Source: Nocardiopsis sp. NRRL B-16309
Lineage (GTDB): Bacteria > Actinomycetota > Actinomycetes > Streptosporangiales > Streptosporangiaceae
Assembly (NCBI RefSeq): GCF_001279585.1
Contig: NZ_LGEC01000063.1
Span: 1 to 64,000 of the forward strand
Length of the DNA: 64,000 nucleotides
Direction of reading: 5' to 3'
Of the stretch, positions 25,745-33,421 are shown piece after piece. Both the position numbers and the translations under genes were made by a program. The notes under the pieces are model-generated. The model saw only the letters and a program-made list of their open reading frames with translations. It did not search any database and was not told the DNA's origin. Each line of letters opens with the position of its first letter. The stretch's first letter is position 1.

Positions 25745-28210
25745 TCAGTTCTCCGGTTGCTCTTCCATCCAGCGCTGCAGGACTTGCTCGCTGGTACGCG
25801 CGCCAGGCTGGTCGGGGCCGAGCACTTGTGTCTGGTCGCGTACAAGGACGGTGAGAAGTTCGACGGCCTGGGTGGGGTCACCGGACTCGTATGTCCACCA
25901 GGCGAGGTTGGCTCGGGTGGTGAGGGTGTGGGGGTGGTCGGGGCCCAGGACACGCAGGCGGTCGGTGAGGAGTTGTTCGTAGGCGGTGACGGCTCCTGCT
26001 GCGTCTCCGGCCTCCCCCCGCCAGCGGGCGAGGTTGGCTCGGGTGGTGAGGGTGTGGGGGTGGTCGGGGCCCAGGACACGCAGGAAGTCGGTGAGGAGTT
26101 GTTCGTAGGCGGTGACGGCTCCTGCTGCGTCTCCGGCCTCCCCCCGCCAGCGGGCGAGGTTGGCCCGGATGGTGAGGGTGTGGAGGTGGTCGGGGCCCAA
26201 GACACGTATTTGATCGAGCAGGAGTTCTTCGAGGGTTGTGGCGGCTCCTGCTGCGTCTCCGGCCTCCCCCCGCCAGCGGGCGAGGTTGGCTCGGGTGGTG
26301 AGGGTGTGGGGGTGGTCGGGGCCCAGGACACGTATTTGATCGAGCAGGAGTTCTTCGAGGGTTGTGGCGGCGCCTGAGGTGTCCCCTAATTCGCCTTGCC
26401 AGCGGGCGAGGTTGTGGCGGGTGGCGAGGGTGTCGGGGTGGTCGGGGCCGAGCACACGCAAATGGTCGGAGGCGAGTTCGGCGTAACCTCGGATGGCTCC
26501 TGCGGTGTCCCCTGCCTCCCCCCGCCAAAAGGCGAGGTTGTGGCGGGTGGCGAGGGTGTCGGGGTGGTCGGGGCCGAGCACACGCAAACGGTCGGAGGCG
26601 AGCTCGGTATAGCCTCGGATGGCTCCTGCGGCGTCTCCTGCCTCCCCTTGGCAGCGAGCGAGGTTGTGGCGCGCGCCGAGCGTTTCGGGGTGGTCTGGGC
26701 CCAGGTATCGGGGTGCGAGGTTGGCCGTGTTCTCCCAGTAGGTCACGGCCTCCCCCACACGTCCCGACTCCCCCAGACTGATGCCCGCGCGGAACAGCAA
26801 CACGTGCTTCCCTGATTCCCACAGCCAGTCCTCACTGCAACGGCCCGCTACTCCATGGTGAGCGCGCAGGGCAGCGGTATTGCTGCGTAGCTGTTGTGCA
26901 AGGGCTGTGTCACGTTCATCCTCAGGCCATATCCCTGCGAGCGAGTCCGCCAGGGTGTGCACGCTATCCCGGTCGGGGCCAGTGGCGGCGTGTTCCCGGG
27001 CGGCGCGTTGCACAAGTTGGTGGGCGCCCACAAGAACGACACCTGATTCCGGTTCTGAGCAATCGGCAGGTGGGGTGGTGCGGTTGATCAGGTTCAGTCG
27101 GTGCAAGGCGGCCAGGGCGGCGCGGGTCTGATGCGGAGTCAGCGCGTGTGCATCAGGTAGGGACGTGGCTGGTTCGTGCGTGCGGCGGGCAGCCAGGTAA
27201 CTCATGACCGGTGGCGTGGTGAGAATGTCTTCAGGGATGGCGTTGCCGTCCAGCAGCGCGATCAGTCCCATCAAGGGGCGGGCGACTCCTCGGGGGTGAA
27301 AGGTGTCGGCCTGGGTCAGGGACAGGTCCCATGTGGCAGCGAGTGGGGAGGGGTGCGTCCAGTCGGGGAAGACCTCCTCTAGTGTGCTCATGCGATCGTG
27401 GAACACTTGGAGGTAGTCCTCGCAGCCCAGGCCGAGTTCGGCCATGTAAGGGACGGCCTGTCCTAGGGCTAGGGGAAGGCGTCCCAGATCATGGGCGAGC
27501 GTGTCCAATTCTTCGCGGGTGTGGGCGATCCCGGCCGCGTCAAGGGCGTGGGCCAGGAAGGTGCGGGCTTCGTCGAGGGTATAGACGTCCACATCAAGTA
27601 GGTGGCGGCCCTGGACGGCGAGGGTGTGGTCGCGTCGACGGGTTGTGACCAACATCCGGCCGTGGGGCTGGTCGTGCGGGGGCCACAGATCCCGAACCTG
27701 GGCGGGATCGGTCAGGTCGTCCCACACGATGACCCAGCGCCGCTCTTGGTGTTTGGCGGGATCCTGGAGCCAGGTCAGGAACAGCTGCGCGGCGTCCTCG
27801 GGGTCCTCGGGCACGGCCGTGAAAAGGTGGCGGGCGGCCTGGGTGTAGGCGTAGGTGATCTGGTCGCGGCTGGAGGCGCTGGCCCAGATCAGGAGGTCGA
27901 TGCGGTGTTCGGGGTCGGTGGCCTTGCGCAGGGTGCGGGCGTGGTGGGCGGCGAGCTGGGTCTTGCCGACCCCGCCTGTTCCTGACAGGACCTGGCGTGG
28001 GACCACGGTGCCGAAGTTATTCAATGCCTCATCGAGGTGGCCGGCGATGGCCCGGTGTTGGTAGTGGGCGGCTTCCTCGGGGATGGCTCCGACGCGGATC
28101 GGCCAGTCGACTTCGTGGTGGGGCAGGTGGAGGTGCTGCTCGTTGACGAACGGCCCGTGGAAGTCGCTGCCTCGATAATCGTTGTGGTTGCCCTGGTAGG
28201 AAGCGCTCAT
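25745..28210 (-). CDS. NLR-like NB-ARC/TPR protein (NLR-1) with N-terminal motif B
   Basis: This encodes 821 residues from ATG 28210, overlapping the stop of the membrane-protein gene by four bases. Residues 6-28 are motif B (GNHNDYRGSDFHGPFVNEQH), nearly identical to the C-terminal motif of that upstream protein. An NB-ARC module follows: P-loop SGTGGVGKTQL (76-86), Walker B WVIVWDDL (159-166), an RNBS/sensor strand GRMLVTTRRRD (184-194) and the GLPL-like LGRLPLALGQA (242-252). From about 490 to the end are eight kinesin-light-chain-type TPRs (VLGPDHPHTLTTRANLARW). Plant, animal and bacterial NLRs of this layout oligomerise after ligand sensing. The shared motif suggests that the oligomer templates assembly of the membrane partner. 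Confidence 0.9.
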   Translation of the reverse strand: MSASYQGNHNDYRGSDFHGPFVNEQHLHLPHHEVDWPIRVGAIPEEAAHYQHRAIAGHLDEALNNFGTVVPRQVLSGTGGVGKTQLAAHHARTLRKATDPEHRIDLLIWASASSRDQITYAYTQAARHLFTAVPEDPEDAAQLFLTWLQDPAKHQERRWVIVWDDLTDPAQVRDLWPPHDQPHGRMLVTTRRRDHTLAVQGRHLLDVDVYTLDEARTFLAHALDAAGIAHTREELDTLAHDLGRLPLALGQAVPYMAELGLGCEDYLQVFHDRMSTLEEVFPDWTHPSPLAATWDLSLTQADTFHPRGVARPLMGLIALLDGNAIPEDILTTPPVMSYLAARRTHEPATSLPDAHALTPHQTRAALAALHRLNLINRTTPPADCSEPESGVVLVGAHQLVQRAAREHAATGPDRDSVHTLADSLAGIWPEDERDTALAQQLRSNTAALRAHHGVAGRCSEDWLWESGKHVLLFRAGISLGESGRVGEAVTYWENTANLAPRYLGPDHPETLGARHNLARCQGEAGDAAGAIRGYTELASDRLRVLGPDHPDTLATRHNLAFWRGEAGDTAGAIRGYAELASDHLRVLGPDHPDTLATRHNLARWQGELGDTSGAATTLEELLLDQIRVLGPDHPHTLTTRANLARWRGEAGDAAGAATTLEELLLDQIRVLGPDHLHTLTIRANLARWRGEAGDAAGAVTAYEQLLTDFLRVLGPDHPHTLTTRANLARWRGEAGDAAGAVTAYEQLLTDRLRVLGPDHPHTLTTRANLAWWTYESGDPTQAVELLTVLVRDQTQVLGPDQPGARTSEQVLQRWMEEQPEN
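25860..26720 (-). repeat. 126-bp coding repeats in NLR-1
   Basis: Tandem units of 126 bp (42 residues) encode the TPRs. On the plus strand the word gtggtcggggcc recurs at unit spacing, and adjacent copies are almost identical over most of their length. Such an array is prone to recombination, which would change the sensor surface. Confidence 0.85.
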
Positions 28211-28632
28211 CGGTCCGAGTCCGGGTTCTCGTCGGATGTAGAGCGGTGGTTGTGTTGTTCGTTGACGAACGGACCGTTGAACGTGCCGCCGCGGAAGTCG
28301 TTGTGGTTGCCGCCGTAGGTGGGCTTGTCCACGCGCACGTCGCGTCCCTGGATGATGGTGCTGTCTCCGGAGACGTCTCCGTTCACGGTGTTGGCCACAC
28401 TGCTTTCATCCTGGCCTGATGATGTGGGCGGCGGGGCGGATGGCTTGGGGGACGCGGCCCAGGTGATCGCGGTGGCCGCCAGCCACAGGGTTGCGGTGAT
28501 GCTTGCGGTCCAGGCAGCGGCTTCCCATCCGTCGCGTGTGGTGGGGCCGCCTCCGAACCACAGTCCTGATACCAGGGCTGTGGGGATCGCGATGGCTGCG
28601 ATCCCGGCCCAGATCCACCGTGCCTTGTTCAT
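28207..28632 (-). CDS. Two-helix membrane protein with two putative amyloid/RHIM-like motifs
   Basis: This encodes 141 residues from ATG 28632. Two membrane helices (about 6-27, WIWAGIAAIAIPTALVSGLW; 38-60, AAAWTASITATLWLAATAI) are followed by a Pro/Ser linker. Motif A is at 79-100 (VANTVNGDVSGDSTIIQGRD) and motif B at 107-128 (GNHNDFRGGTFNGPFVNEQH). Motif B recurs at the N-terminus of NLR-1, which is translationally coupled, and motif A at the N-terminus of NLR-2, 2.2 kb away. Gly/Asn/Gln-rich, beta-prone, 20-residue motifs shared between an NLR and a neighbouring effector are the hallmark of bacterial amyloid signalling sequences. The two helices could be a pore or membrane-disrupting executor. 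Function is inferred. Confidence 0.8.
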   Translation of the reverse strand: MNKARWIWAGIAAIAIPTALVSGLWFGGGPTTRDGWEAAAWTASITATLWLAATAITWAASPKPSAPPPTSSGQDESSVANTVNGDVSGDSTIIQGRDVRVDKPTYGGNHNDFRGGTFNGPFVNEQHNHRSTSDENPDSDR

Positions 28633-29060
28633 ACCATCTGATTCTGGCGTGCGAAGCCCGAGAGCGTAAGGGCTTTGGGTGGATCGGCCGGTGCCGGCCG
28701 GTGTGTTGCGTACATGCTGGTGGTCTGTATGAGGGCTAGAACACCAGCGGGCTACCGCCTTCAGTGGGCCGAGATCAGTTGACGGGTTCGCCCTGACTGT
28801 CTGGGGCCGCGCTTTGAGCCCATCGACCAATCGGATCAAAGATCCGATGCAGTCAGACGCACTCTAGATTTGCATTTCTTTCCGTGAGTTTTGCTTTCTA
28901 ATTGTTGGCGATTCCAATATTTCGGCCACCATGGAACACTAGGAGAATGTGTGGTGGACGCTATATTTTTCTTCCCGGAGGTTGGTTGTCTGGAGAAAAT
29001 GAACTTTGTGTTTATCTTGCGCTCGATTTACTTCGGGTTGAGGTGGAGGATGCTGCGGTG
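28633..29060. other. Intergenic region between membrane-protein and FRG genes
   Basis: This divergent region has no gene. Immediately before the minus-strand start the sequence accatctgattctgg is shared with the region before NLR-2 (32470-32485), suggesting duplicated promoters. The 16-bp repeat copy 3 lies at 28830. From 28860 the DNA turns A/T-rich, marking the edge of the FRG-gene segment. Confidence 0.5.
28830..28848 (+). repeat. Copy 3 of the dispersed repeat, perfect 19-bp inverted repeat
   Basis: ATCGGATC-AAA-GATCCGAT is a perfect palindrome around an AAA centre; copies 1 and 2 have ggtcc in place of gatcc. It sits about 200 bases upstream of the two-gene cassette on the opposite side from copy 2. 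Confidence 0.7.
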
Positions 29061-30023
29061 ATGAATGTTTCGGAATCTTTTTTTCGAGAGCGAAGTATTA
29101 ATAACAAATGCGAAATTGAATCAGCGGAGGATCTGTGGAAGTGGTTAACTGAGTCAAGATACTGTGGGCTCGCTGGCTGGCGTCTGGATAGCGGGCAGAA
29201 TTTGTTCTTTCGAGGGCAGGCGAGCATTGGCTTCGGTCTAACGTCTTCCTTGTATCGTCAGTGTCGATCATTTCGAAGAGAAAAAAGGGTAAAAGAGGAA
29301 GATCTTGGTCGTGCAGAAAGTGCCATTATTTCTGAAATGAGGAGGCAGGGGATTGGTCGAAGAATGACTGACGGACAACTCCTGATGGTGCTGCAGCACC
29401 ACGGGATCCCTACGCGTTTGTTGGATGTGTGCGGGAGTCCGTTTGAAAGTCTATTCTTTGCGACCAATGAACTGCATCGACGGGATGGTTGCCTCTTCTT
29501 GATCTATCCGCATGGTGATAGGGAAGGTAATACTCTCAAGCTCTGGGGTAACGAAGCTCTACCGTGGGTTGATAGTTTCGGTGGCGGCGGCCCGGTTCCT
29601 CAGTGGACGTCTGCCGTCTACCTCGCCCCCCATAAGTCACTTGATCCTCGGATGCATGCCCAGAATGGACAGTTTTTAGTGGGTGGTCTTTCTCGCGTCT
29701 ACTCGGGGCAGAAGATGAGACTGCTGGGGGTATCGCCTGATCAGAGTGGTGGCGAGTCGAGAGTCCCTGTGGAACTCGTTCCGGATGTATCTAGCTTGAA
29801 TCTTAATTTCTTGAAGATTCAGACGCGTGAACCTAACTTCAGGTGGGGTGGCACTGCTTGGGTCCTAGTTGTGAAAGCCGAATGGAAAGAAGATCTTATG
29901 GAGAAGCTGCAATGCCACGATCCGGAAATTTCTCCTGATACGATGTACCCTCCACTCGGTGAGGTTTCGCGACTTGCTCGTTTTGTCGTTGATCGAGAAC
30001 TTGTGTCAAACGAGAAGAATTAA
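29061..30023 (+). CDS. FRG-domain protein
   Basis: This encodes 320 residues from ATG 29061 (GTG 29058 is equally placed; ggtggagga lies at 29042-29050). The frame is open 53 codons further 5', but that part is not protein-like. The FRG signature is LFFRGQ (49-53), followed by FGLTSSLYRQCR and then LQHHGIPTRLLDVCGSPFESLFFA, the most conserved block of the family. FRG domains occur widely in phage-defence and mobile-element proteins; their biochemical activity is unsettled. The gene is markedly A/T-richer than its neighbours and sits between the two NLR genes. It could be another effector or an independent acquisition. Confidence 0.8.
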   Translation: MNVSESFFRERSINNKCEIESAEDLWKWLTESRYCGLAGWRLDSGQNLFFRGQASIGFGLTSSLYRQCRSFRREKRVKEEDLGRAESAIISEMRRQGIGRRMTDGQLLMVLQHHGIPTRLLDVCGSPFESLFFATNELHRRDGCLFLIYPHGDREGNTLKLWGNEALPWVDSFGGGGPVPQWTSAVYLAPHKSLDPRMHAQNGQFLVGGLSRVYSGQKMRLLGVSPDQSGGESRVPVELVPDVSSLNLNFLKIQTREPNFRWGGTAWVLVVKAEWKEDLMEKLQCHDPEISPDTMYPPLGEVSRLARFVVDRELVSNEKN

Positions 30024-30129
30024 TGCGCCATGCCGGTGGCTGGTATCAACATTAAATCGAACTGATATATTGATTCATGCCAGATCCAGAAAAGCCGGTT
30101 CAGATTGATAGAATTAGAATCTGGCATGG

Positions 30130-32469
30130 CTATTTATCAATAATTTTTCCTTGCCAGAATTGCAAGGTCTGCTTCCTGCTTCGTGTCTCGGGATGGTTGG
30201 GGCCGATCACACGCTCTCGATCGCAGATCAGGGAGCTGAGAATCTCGATGCCCTTCAGGATATCACCAGAAAAATAGGCCCATCGGGCACGAATTATCTG
30301 TATGTCGGGGTGGTCAGATCCTAGGACGCGAACCGCGTCGGGAAGGAGTTCTTCGTAGGCCCGTACCGCAGCGGCGACGTGTCCAGCTTCGCCCTGGCAG
30401 TAGGCGAAATTACCTCGCGTGGAGAGGGTATGTGGGTGGTCGGGGCCCAGGACACGGATGCGATCCGCGAGCAGTTCTTCGTAGGCCTGAGCGGCTGCGG
30501 TGAAGTATCCGGTCTCGCCCTGGCAGTAGGCGAGAACGTGGCGTGTGGTGAGGGTGTGGGGGTGGTCGGGGCCCAGGACGCGTAGTTGGTCGGGGAGGAG
30601 TTCTTCGAGGGCTTGTGCGGCTGCGGCGGTGTCGCCAGCTACGCTCCGCCAGCGAGCGAGGTCTGCCCGTATGGAGAGAGTGTCAGGGTGGTCGGGGCCC
30701 AGGACGCGTAGTTGGTCGGGGAGGAGTTCTTCGTAGGCTTGTGCGGCTGCGGCGGTGTCGCCAGCTACGCCTCGCCAGCGAGCGAGGTCTGCCCGTATGG
30801 AGAGAGTGTCAGGGTGGTCAGAACCCAGGATACGGGTGCGGTCGGCGATCAGTTCATGAAGGTCCTGACCGGCTGCGGCGGTGTCGCCAGCTACGCTCCG
30901 CCAGCGAGCGAGGTCTGCCCGTATGGAGAGAGTGTCAGGGTGGTCAGAACCCAGATGGTGTTGTGCGGTGTGAGCCAGTTCCTCCCAGTACGCCACCGCC
31001 TCCCTTACTCGTCCCACTTCACCCAGACTGCGGCCTGTTCGGAACAGCACGGGATGGGCATCCATGTCCCAAAGCCATTCTTGTGAGCTGCGGCCGTTGA
31101 CCGTGTAGTGGCTCTTGAGAGAAAGTGTGTTATCGCGCAGTTGCTGAGCCAAAGCAGTGTCGCGGTCCAGCTCAGGCCAGACGGCTATAAGCGAATCGGC
31201 CAGTGTGCGCACACTATGGCGTGTGGGGCGGGTTTGGTGGTGTTCGCGGGTGGCACGTTGTATCAGCTGGTGTACACGTACTACCGGTTCCATTGTCCCA
31301 GGGCCATATTGCGATGTTTCGATTGAGCGGGGGATGGTACGCGAAATCAGGTTGAACCTGTGAAGACACGTGAGCGCGGTTCGAACGTGCTGAGCATTCA
31401 GTCTGTCCTGTGACCGAGTGGGATGGCAGTCAGACAAGTACTTCAAAGTAGGGGGAGCTGTCAGCACATTTTCGACGATGGCGGAGCCGTCTAGAAGTGC
31501 AAGCAGGCCCATCAGGGGACGAGCTACACGTTGGGGGGTGTGGGTATCGGCTTGTTGGAGGGACAGTTCCCAAGTGGCGGCGAGCGAGGCAGGGGTGTCC
31601 CAGTCGGGGAACACTTCGTCCAGCGTGTTCATCCGGTCGTGGAACAGCTCTAGGTAGTCAGCACAACTCATACCGAGTTCGGCCATGTAGGTGACAGCTT
31701 GTCCTAGTGCCAGAGGCAGGTAGCCGAGGTCGCGGCTCAGGCAGTCCATTTCGATATGGGAGCGGGGGATTCTGATTTCGTGTAGGGCGCAAGTGAGGAA
31801 GGTGTGGGCTTCGGCGGGAGTGTAGACGTCCATGTCGATCAGGTGGCGACCTTGGGTGGACAGGGAGTGGTCGCGGCGTCGTGTGGTGACTAGGACTCGG
31901 CCGTAGGCTTGGTCGTACGGGGGCCAGAGGTCCTGCACAGCGGCAGGGTTGGCCAGGTCGTCCCAGATGACCAGCCACCGCCGGTTTTGGTGTTTATTAG
32001 GGTCGCTCAGCCAGGTCAGGAAGTGTCGTGCGGCGTCCTCAGGGTCTTCAGGGACGCGTGAGTACAGCTGCTGGGCGGCGTGGGCGTAGGCGGACGTAAT
32101 GCTCGTACGGGTGGCCGCGTTGGCCCAAACCAGGACGTCCACTCTCCGCTCGGGGTCGGTGATGGCGCGCAGGGCGCGAGCGTGGTGGACAGCGAGCTGG
32201 GTCTTGCCGACACCGCCGGTGCCGGAGAGTACCTGGCGCAGCACCACGGTCCCGAAGCTGTGTAGGGCTTCGTCGAGTTGGTCGGCGACGGCGCGGCGCT
32301 GGTAGTGGGCTGCTTCTTCGGGGATAGCGCCGACGCGGATCGGCCAGTCAACCTCATGAGCAGGATGGTGAATGAGGTGCACGTCCCGTCCCTGGATGAC
32401 GGTGCTACCGGAGATGTCTCCGTTCACGGTGTTGGCGACGTGACTTCGATCTTCGCTCGCCCTGTTCAT
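30130..32469 (-). CDS. NLR-like NB-ARC/TPR protein (NLR-2) with N-terminal motif A
   Basis: This encodes 779 residues from ATG 32469. Residues 11-30 are motif A (VANTVNGDISGSTVIQGRDV), the same motif as in the two-helix membrane protein. Then comes EVDWPIRVGAIPEEAAHYQ, shared with NLR-1, the P-loop SGTGGVGKTQL (82-92), Walker B WLVIWDDL, GRVLVTTRRRD and LGYLPLALGQA. C-terminal TPRs are seven units of the ILGSDHPDTLSIRADLARW type. The start codon context and first residues (MNRA) match those of the membrane protein (MNKA), as if the gene arose by deletion within a membrane-protein/NLR pair. It is the last gene before the intact tRNA. Confidence 0.9.
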   Translation of the reverse strand: MNRASEDRSHVANTVNGDISGSTVIQGRDVHLIHHPAHEVDWPIRVGAIPEEAAHYQRRAVADQLDEALHSFGTVVLRQVLSGTGGVGKTQLAVHHARALRAITDPERRVDVLVWANAATRTSITSAYAHAAQQLYSRVPEDPEDAARHFLTWLSDPNKHQNRRWLVIWDDLANPAAVQDLWPPYDQAYGRVLVTTRRRDHSLSTQGRHLIDMDVYTPAEAHTFLTCALHEIRIPRSHIEMDCLSRDLGYLPLALGQAVTYMAELGMSCADYLELFHDRMNTLDEVFPDWDTPASLAATWELSLQQADTHTPQRVARPLMGLLALLDGSAIVENVLTAPPTLKYLSDCHPTRSQDRLNAQHVRTALTCLHRFNLISRTIPRSIETSQYGPGTMEPVVRVHQLIQRATREHHQTRPTRHSVRTLADSLIAVWPELDRDTALAQQLRDNTLSLKSHYTVNGRSSQEWLWDMDAHPVLFRTGRSLGEVGRVREAVAYWEELAHTAQHHLGSDHPDTLSIRADLARWRSVAGDTAAAGQDLHELIADRTRILGSDHPDTLSIRADLARWRGVAGDTAAAAQAYEELLPDQLRVLGPDHPDTLSIRADLARWRSVAGDTAAAAQALEELLPDQLRVLGPDHPHTLTTRHVLAYCQGETGYFTAAAQAYEELLADRIRVLGPDHPHTLSTRGNFAYCQGEAGHVAAAVRAYEELLPDAVRVLGSDHPDIQIIRARWAYFSGDILKGIEILSSLICDRERVIGPNHPETRSRKQTLQFWQGKIIDK

Positions 32470-32801
32470 ACCATCTGATTGTGGTGCGTGAACCCCAGCG
32501 TGGTAAGGGGTCCGGGGTGAATCGGCCGTATCCGGCCCGGTGGGGCGACGGGGTGTGTACGGCGTCAGCAGTCCCTCCACGCGCCGTGGTTGGGTGGCTG
32601 GGGGGCGCTGGTGGGCGCACGCGGGGCGCGTCGACGGCCAGGGCCGCAGGGTCACGGGTTGGCAAAATGCTCCGCGAGGTCCCCGCCCACCTGTACTAGA
32701 CCTTGCACTGGGGAGCACACACGGAGCAAAATCCGCCCCCAGGCGGGCCTCGTGCCTCGTCTGTTCGACTCGCGGACCCCGTTTGACCTGGGGTTTTGTG
32801 G
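32470..32801. other. Element end adjacent to the intact tRNA
   Basis: There is no gene. It holds the promoter region of NLR-2 and, from 32655, the 3' flank of the tRNA that is duplicated at 6058-6195 (shared words such as ggcaaaatgctccgcgagg and ccttgcactggggagcacac). A G/C inverted repeat near 32736 is probably the tRNA terminator. Confidence 0.55.
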
Positions 32802-32874
32802 CGCACCCGGCAGGATTCGAACCTGCGGCCATCGGATTAGAAGTCCGGTGCTCTATCCACTGAGCTACGGGTGC
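32802..32874 (-). tRNA. tRNA-Arg (anticodon TCT)
   Basis: This is a complete cloverleaf on the minus strand. The acceptor GCACCCG (32874-32868) pairs with CGGGTGC (32809-32803), with discriminator G at 32802 and encoded CCA at 32801-32799. The anticodon loop CTTCTAA carries TCT (32841-32839). The T loop is TTCGAAT and the D arm contains AGCTCAGTGGATAGAG. Its 3' half recurs as truncated copies at 6196-6244 and 8561-8595, so it is the integration target of the island lying downstream of it. Confidence 0.95.
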
Positions 32875-33074
32875 CTGATTCAATTGTCGCCCTCTGCGGC
32901 CGGCCGCGACCACGTCGTTACCCGTGGTGCGGTGGTGTTTCCGCATGTCGGAAGCGCCGGGGGCTGGGGGTGCGGCCTACGGTCGGGGATCCCCGTGTCG
33001 TGGCGCCTGTGGCGTACTGGTCAGACATTCTAGGGTATTCGTCAGATCTCGCCCACAGGTGGGCAAAGCCTCAC

Positions 33075-33096
33075 CAACTACGGTGATTCGTAGTTG
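33075..33096 (+). terminator. 8-bp perfect hairpin
   Basis: CAACTACG (33075-33082), loop gtgatt, CGTAGTTG (33089-33096), followed by tctctcgtt. It could be a terminator or an RNA regulatory stem between the tRNA and cobD. Confidence 0.35.
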
Positions 33097-33318
33097 TCTC
33101 TCGTTACCACTCGCGTTCCACCAAACCGGTCGCTATGGACCCCGCGCACCACGTTACCGGTGATTAACTCCTGGTGCTGCGCTGCGCCGCTGGCGTTTCG
33201 TGATGTGTTGGGTCCGACCGGTGGCGGGTGGGTCGAGGGGGTCAGAAGAACCACCACTGACCTGCGGCGACCGTGGTGAGGATCCAGATGTGGAGCACCT
33301 GGGGGCCTCCCGTGGTGG

Positions 33319-33358
33319 ATTGACTACTCTGAGTAACTATTGACTACGAAGAGTAACA
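33319..33358 (+). repeat. Tandem 20-bp repeat in the cobD promoter region
   Basis: attgactactctgagtaact (33319-33338) is followed directly by attgactacgaagagtaaca (33339-33358). Each begins with a TTGACT hexamer resembling a -35 box and contains the dyad-like ac-gagt element, so it is a candidate operator overlapping the promoter. Confidence 0.5.
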
Positions 33359-33421
33359 ATCGTTGGTCGGTCAGGTGTGGGACCCGGTCGGGGCGGCTGT
33401 CGGCGCGGCTACCGTGGTGGC

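Larger units (their letters stand above)
32875..33421. other. Intergenic region upstream of cobD
   Basis: There is no gene in about 550 bases. It contains the hairpin CAACTACG-N6-CGTAGTTG (33075-33096) and the tandem repeat at 33319-33358. I looked for a cobalamin riboswitch before cobD and did not recognise the conserved B12-box sequence, though a diverged form cannot be excluded by eye. Confidence 0.5.

Noticed and set aside
25860..26720. Regularly spaced repeats resembling a CRISPR array
   Set aside because: The 126-bp period is a multiple of three, the whole unit is conserved and it encodes TPRs; there are no unique spacers and no cas genes.
32875..33421. Possible cobalamin riboswitch before cobD
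   Set aside because: I could not find the conserved B12-box or a matching fold; only a simple hairpin and a tandem repeat are visible. A covariance-model search would settle it.
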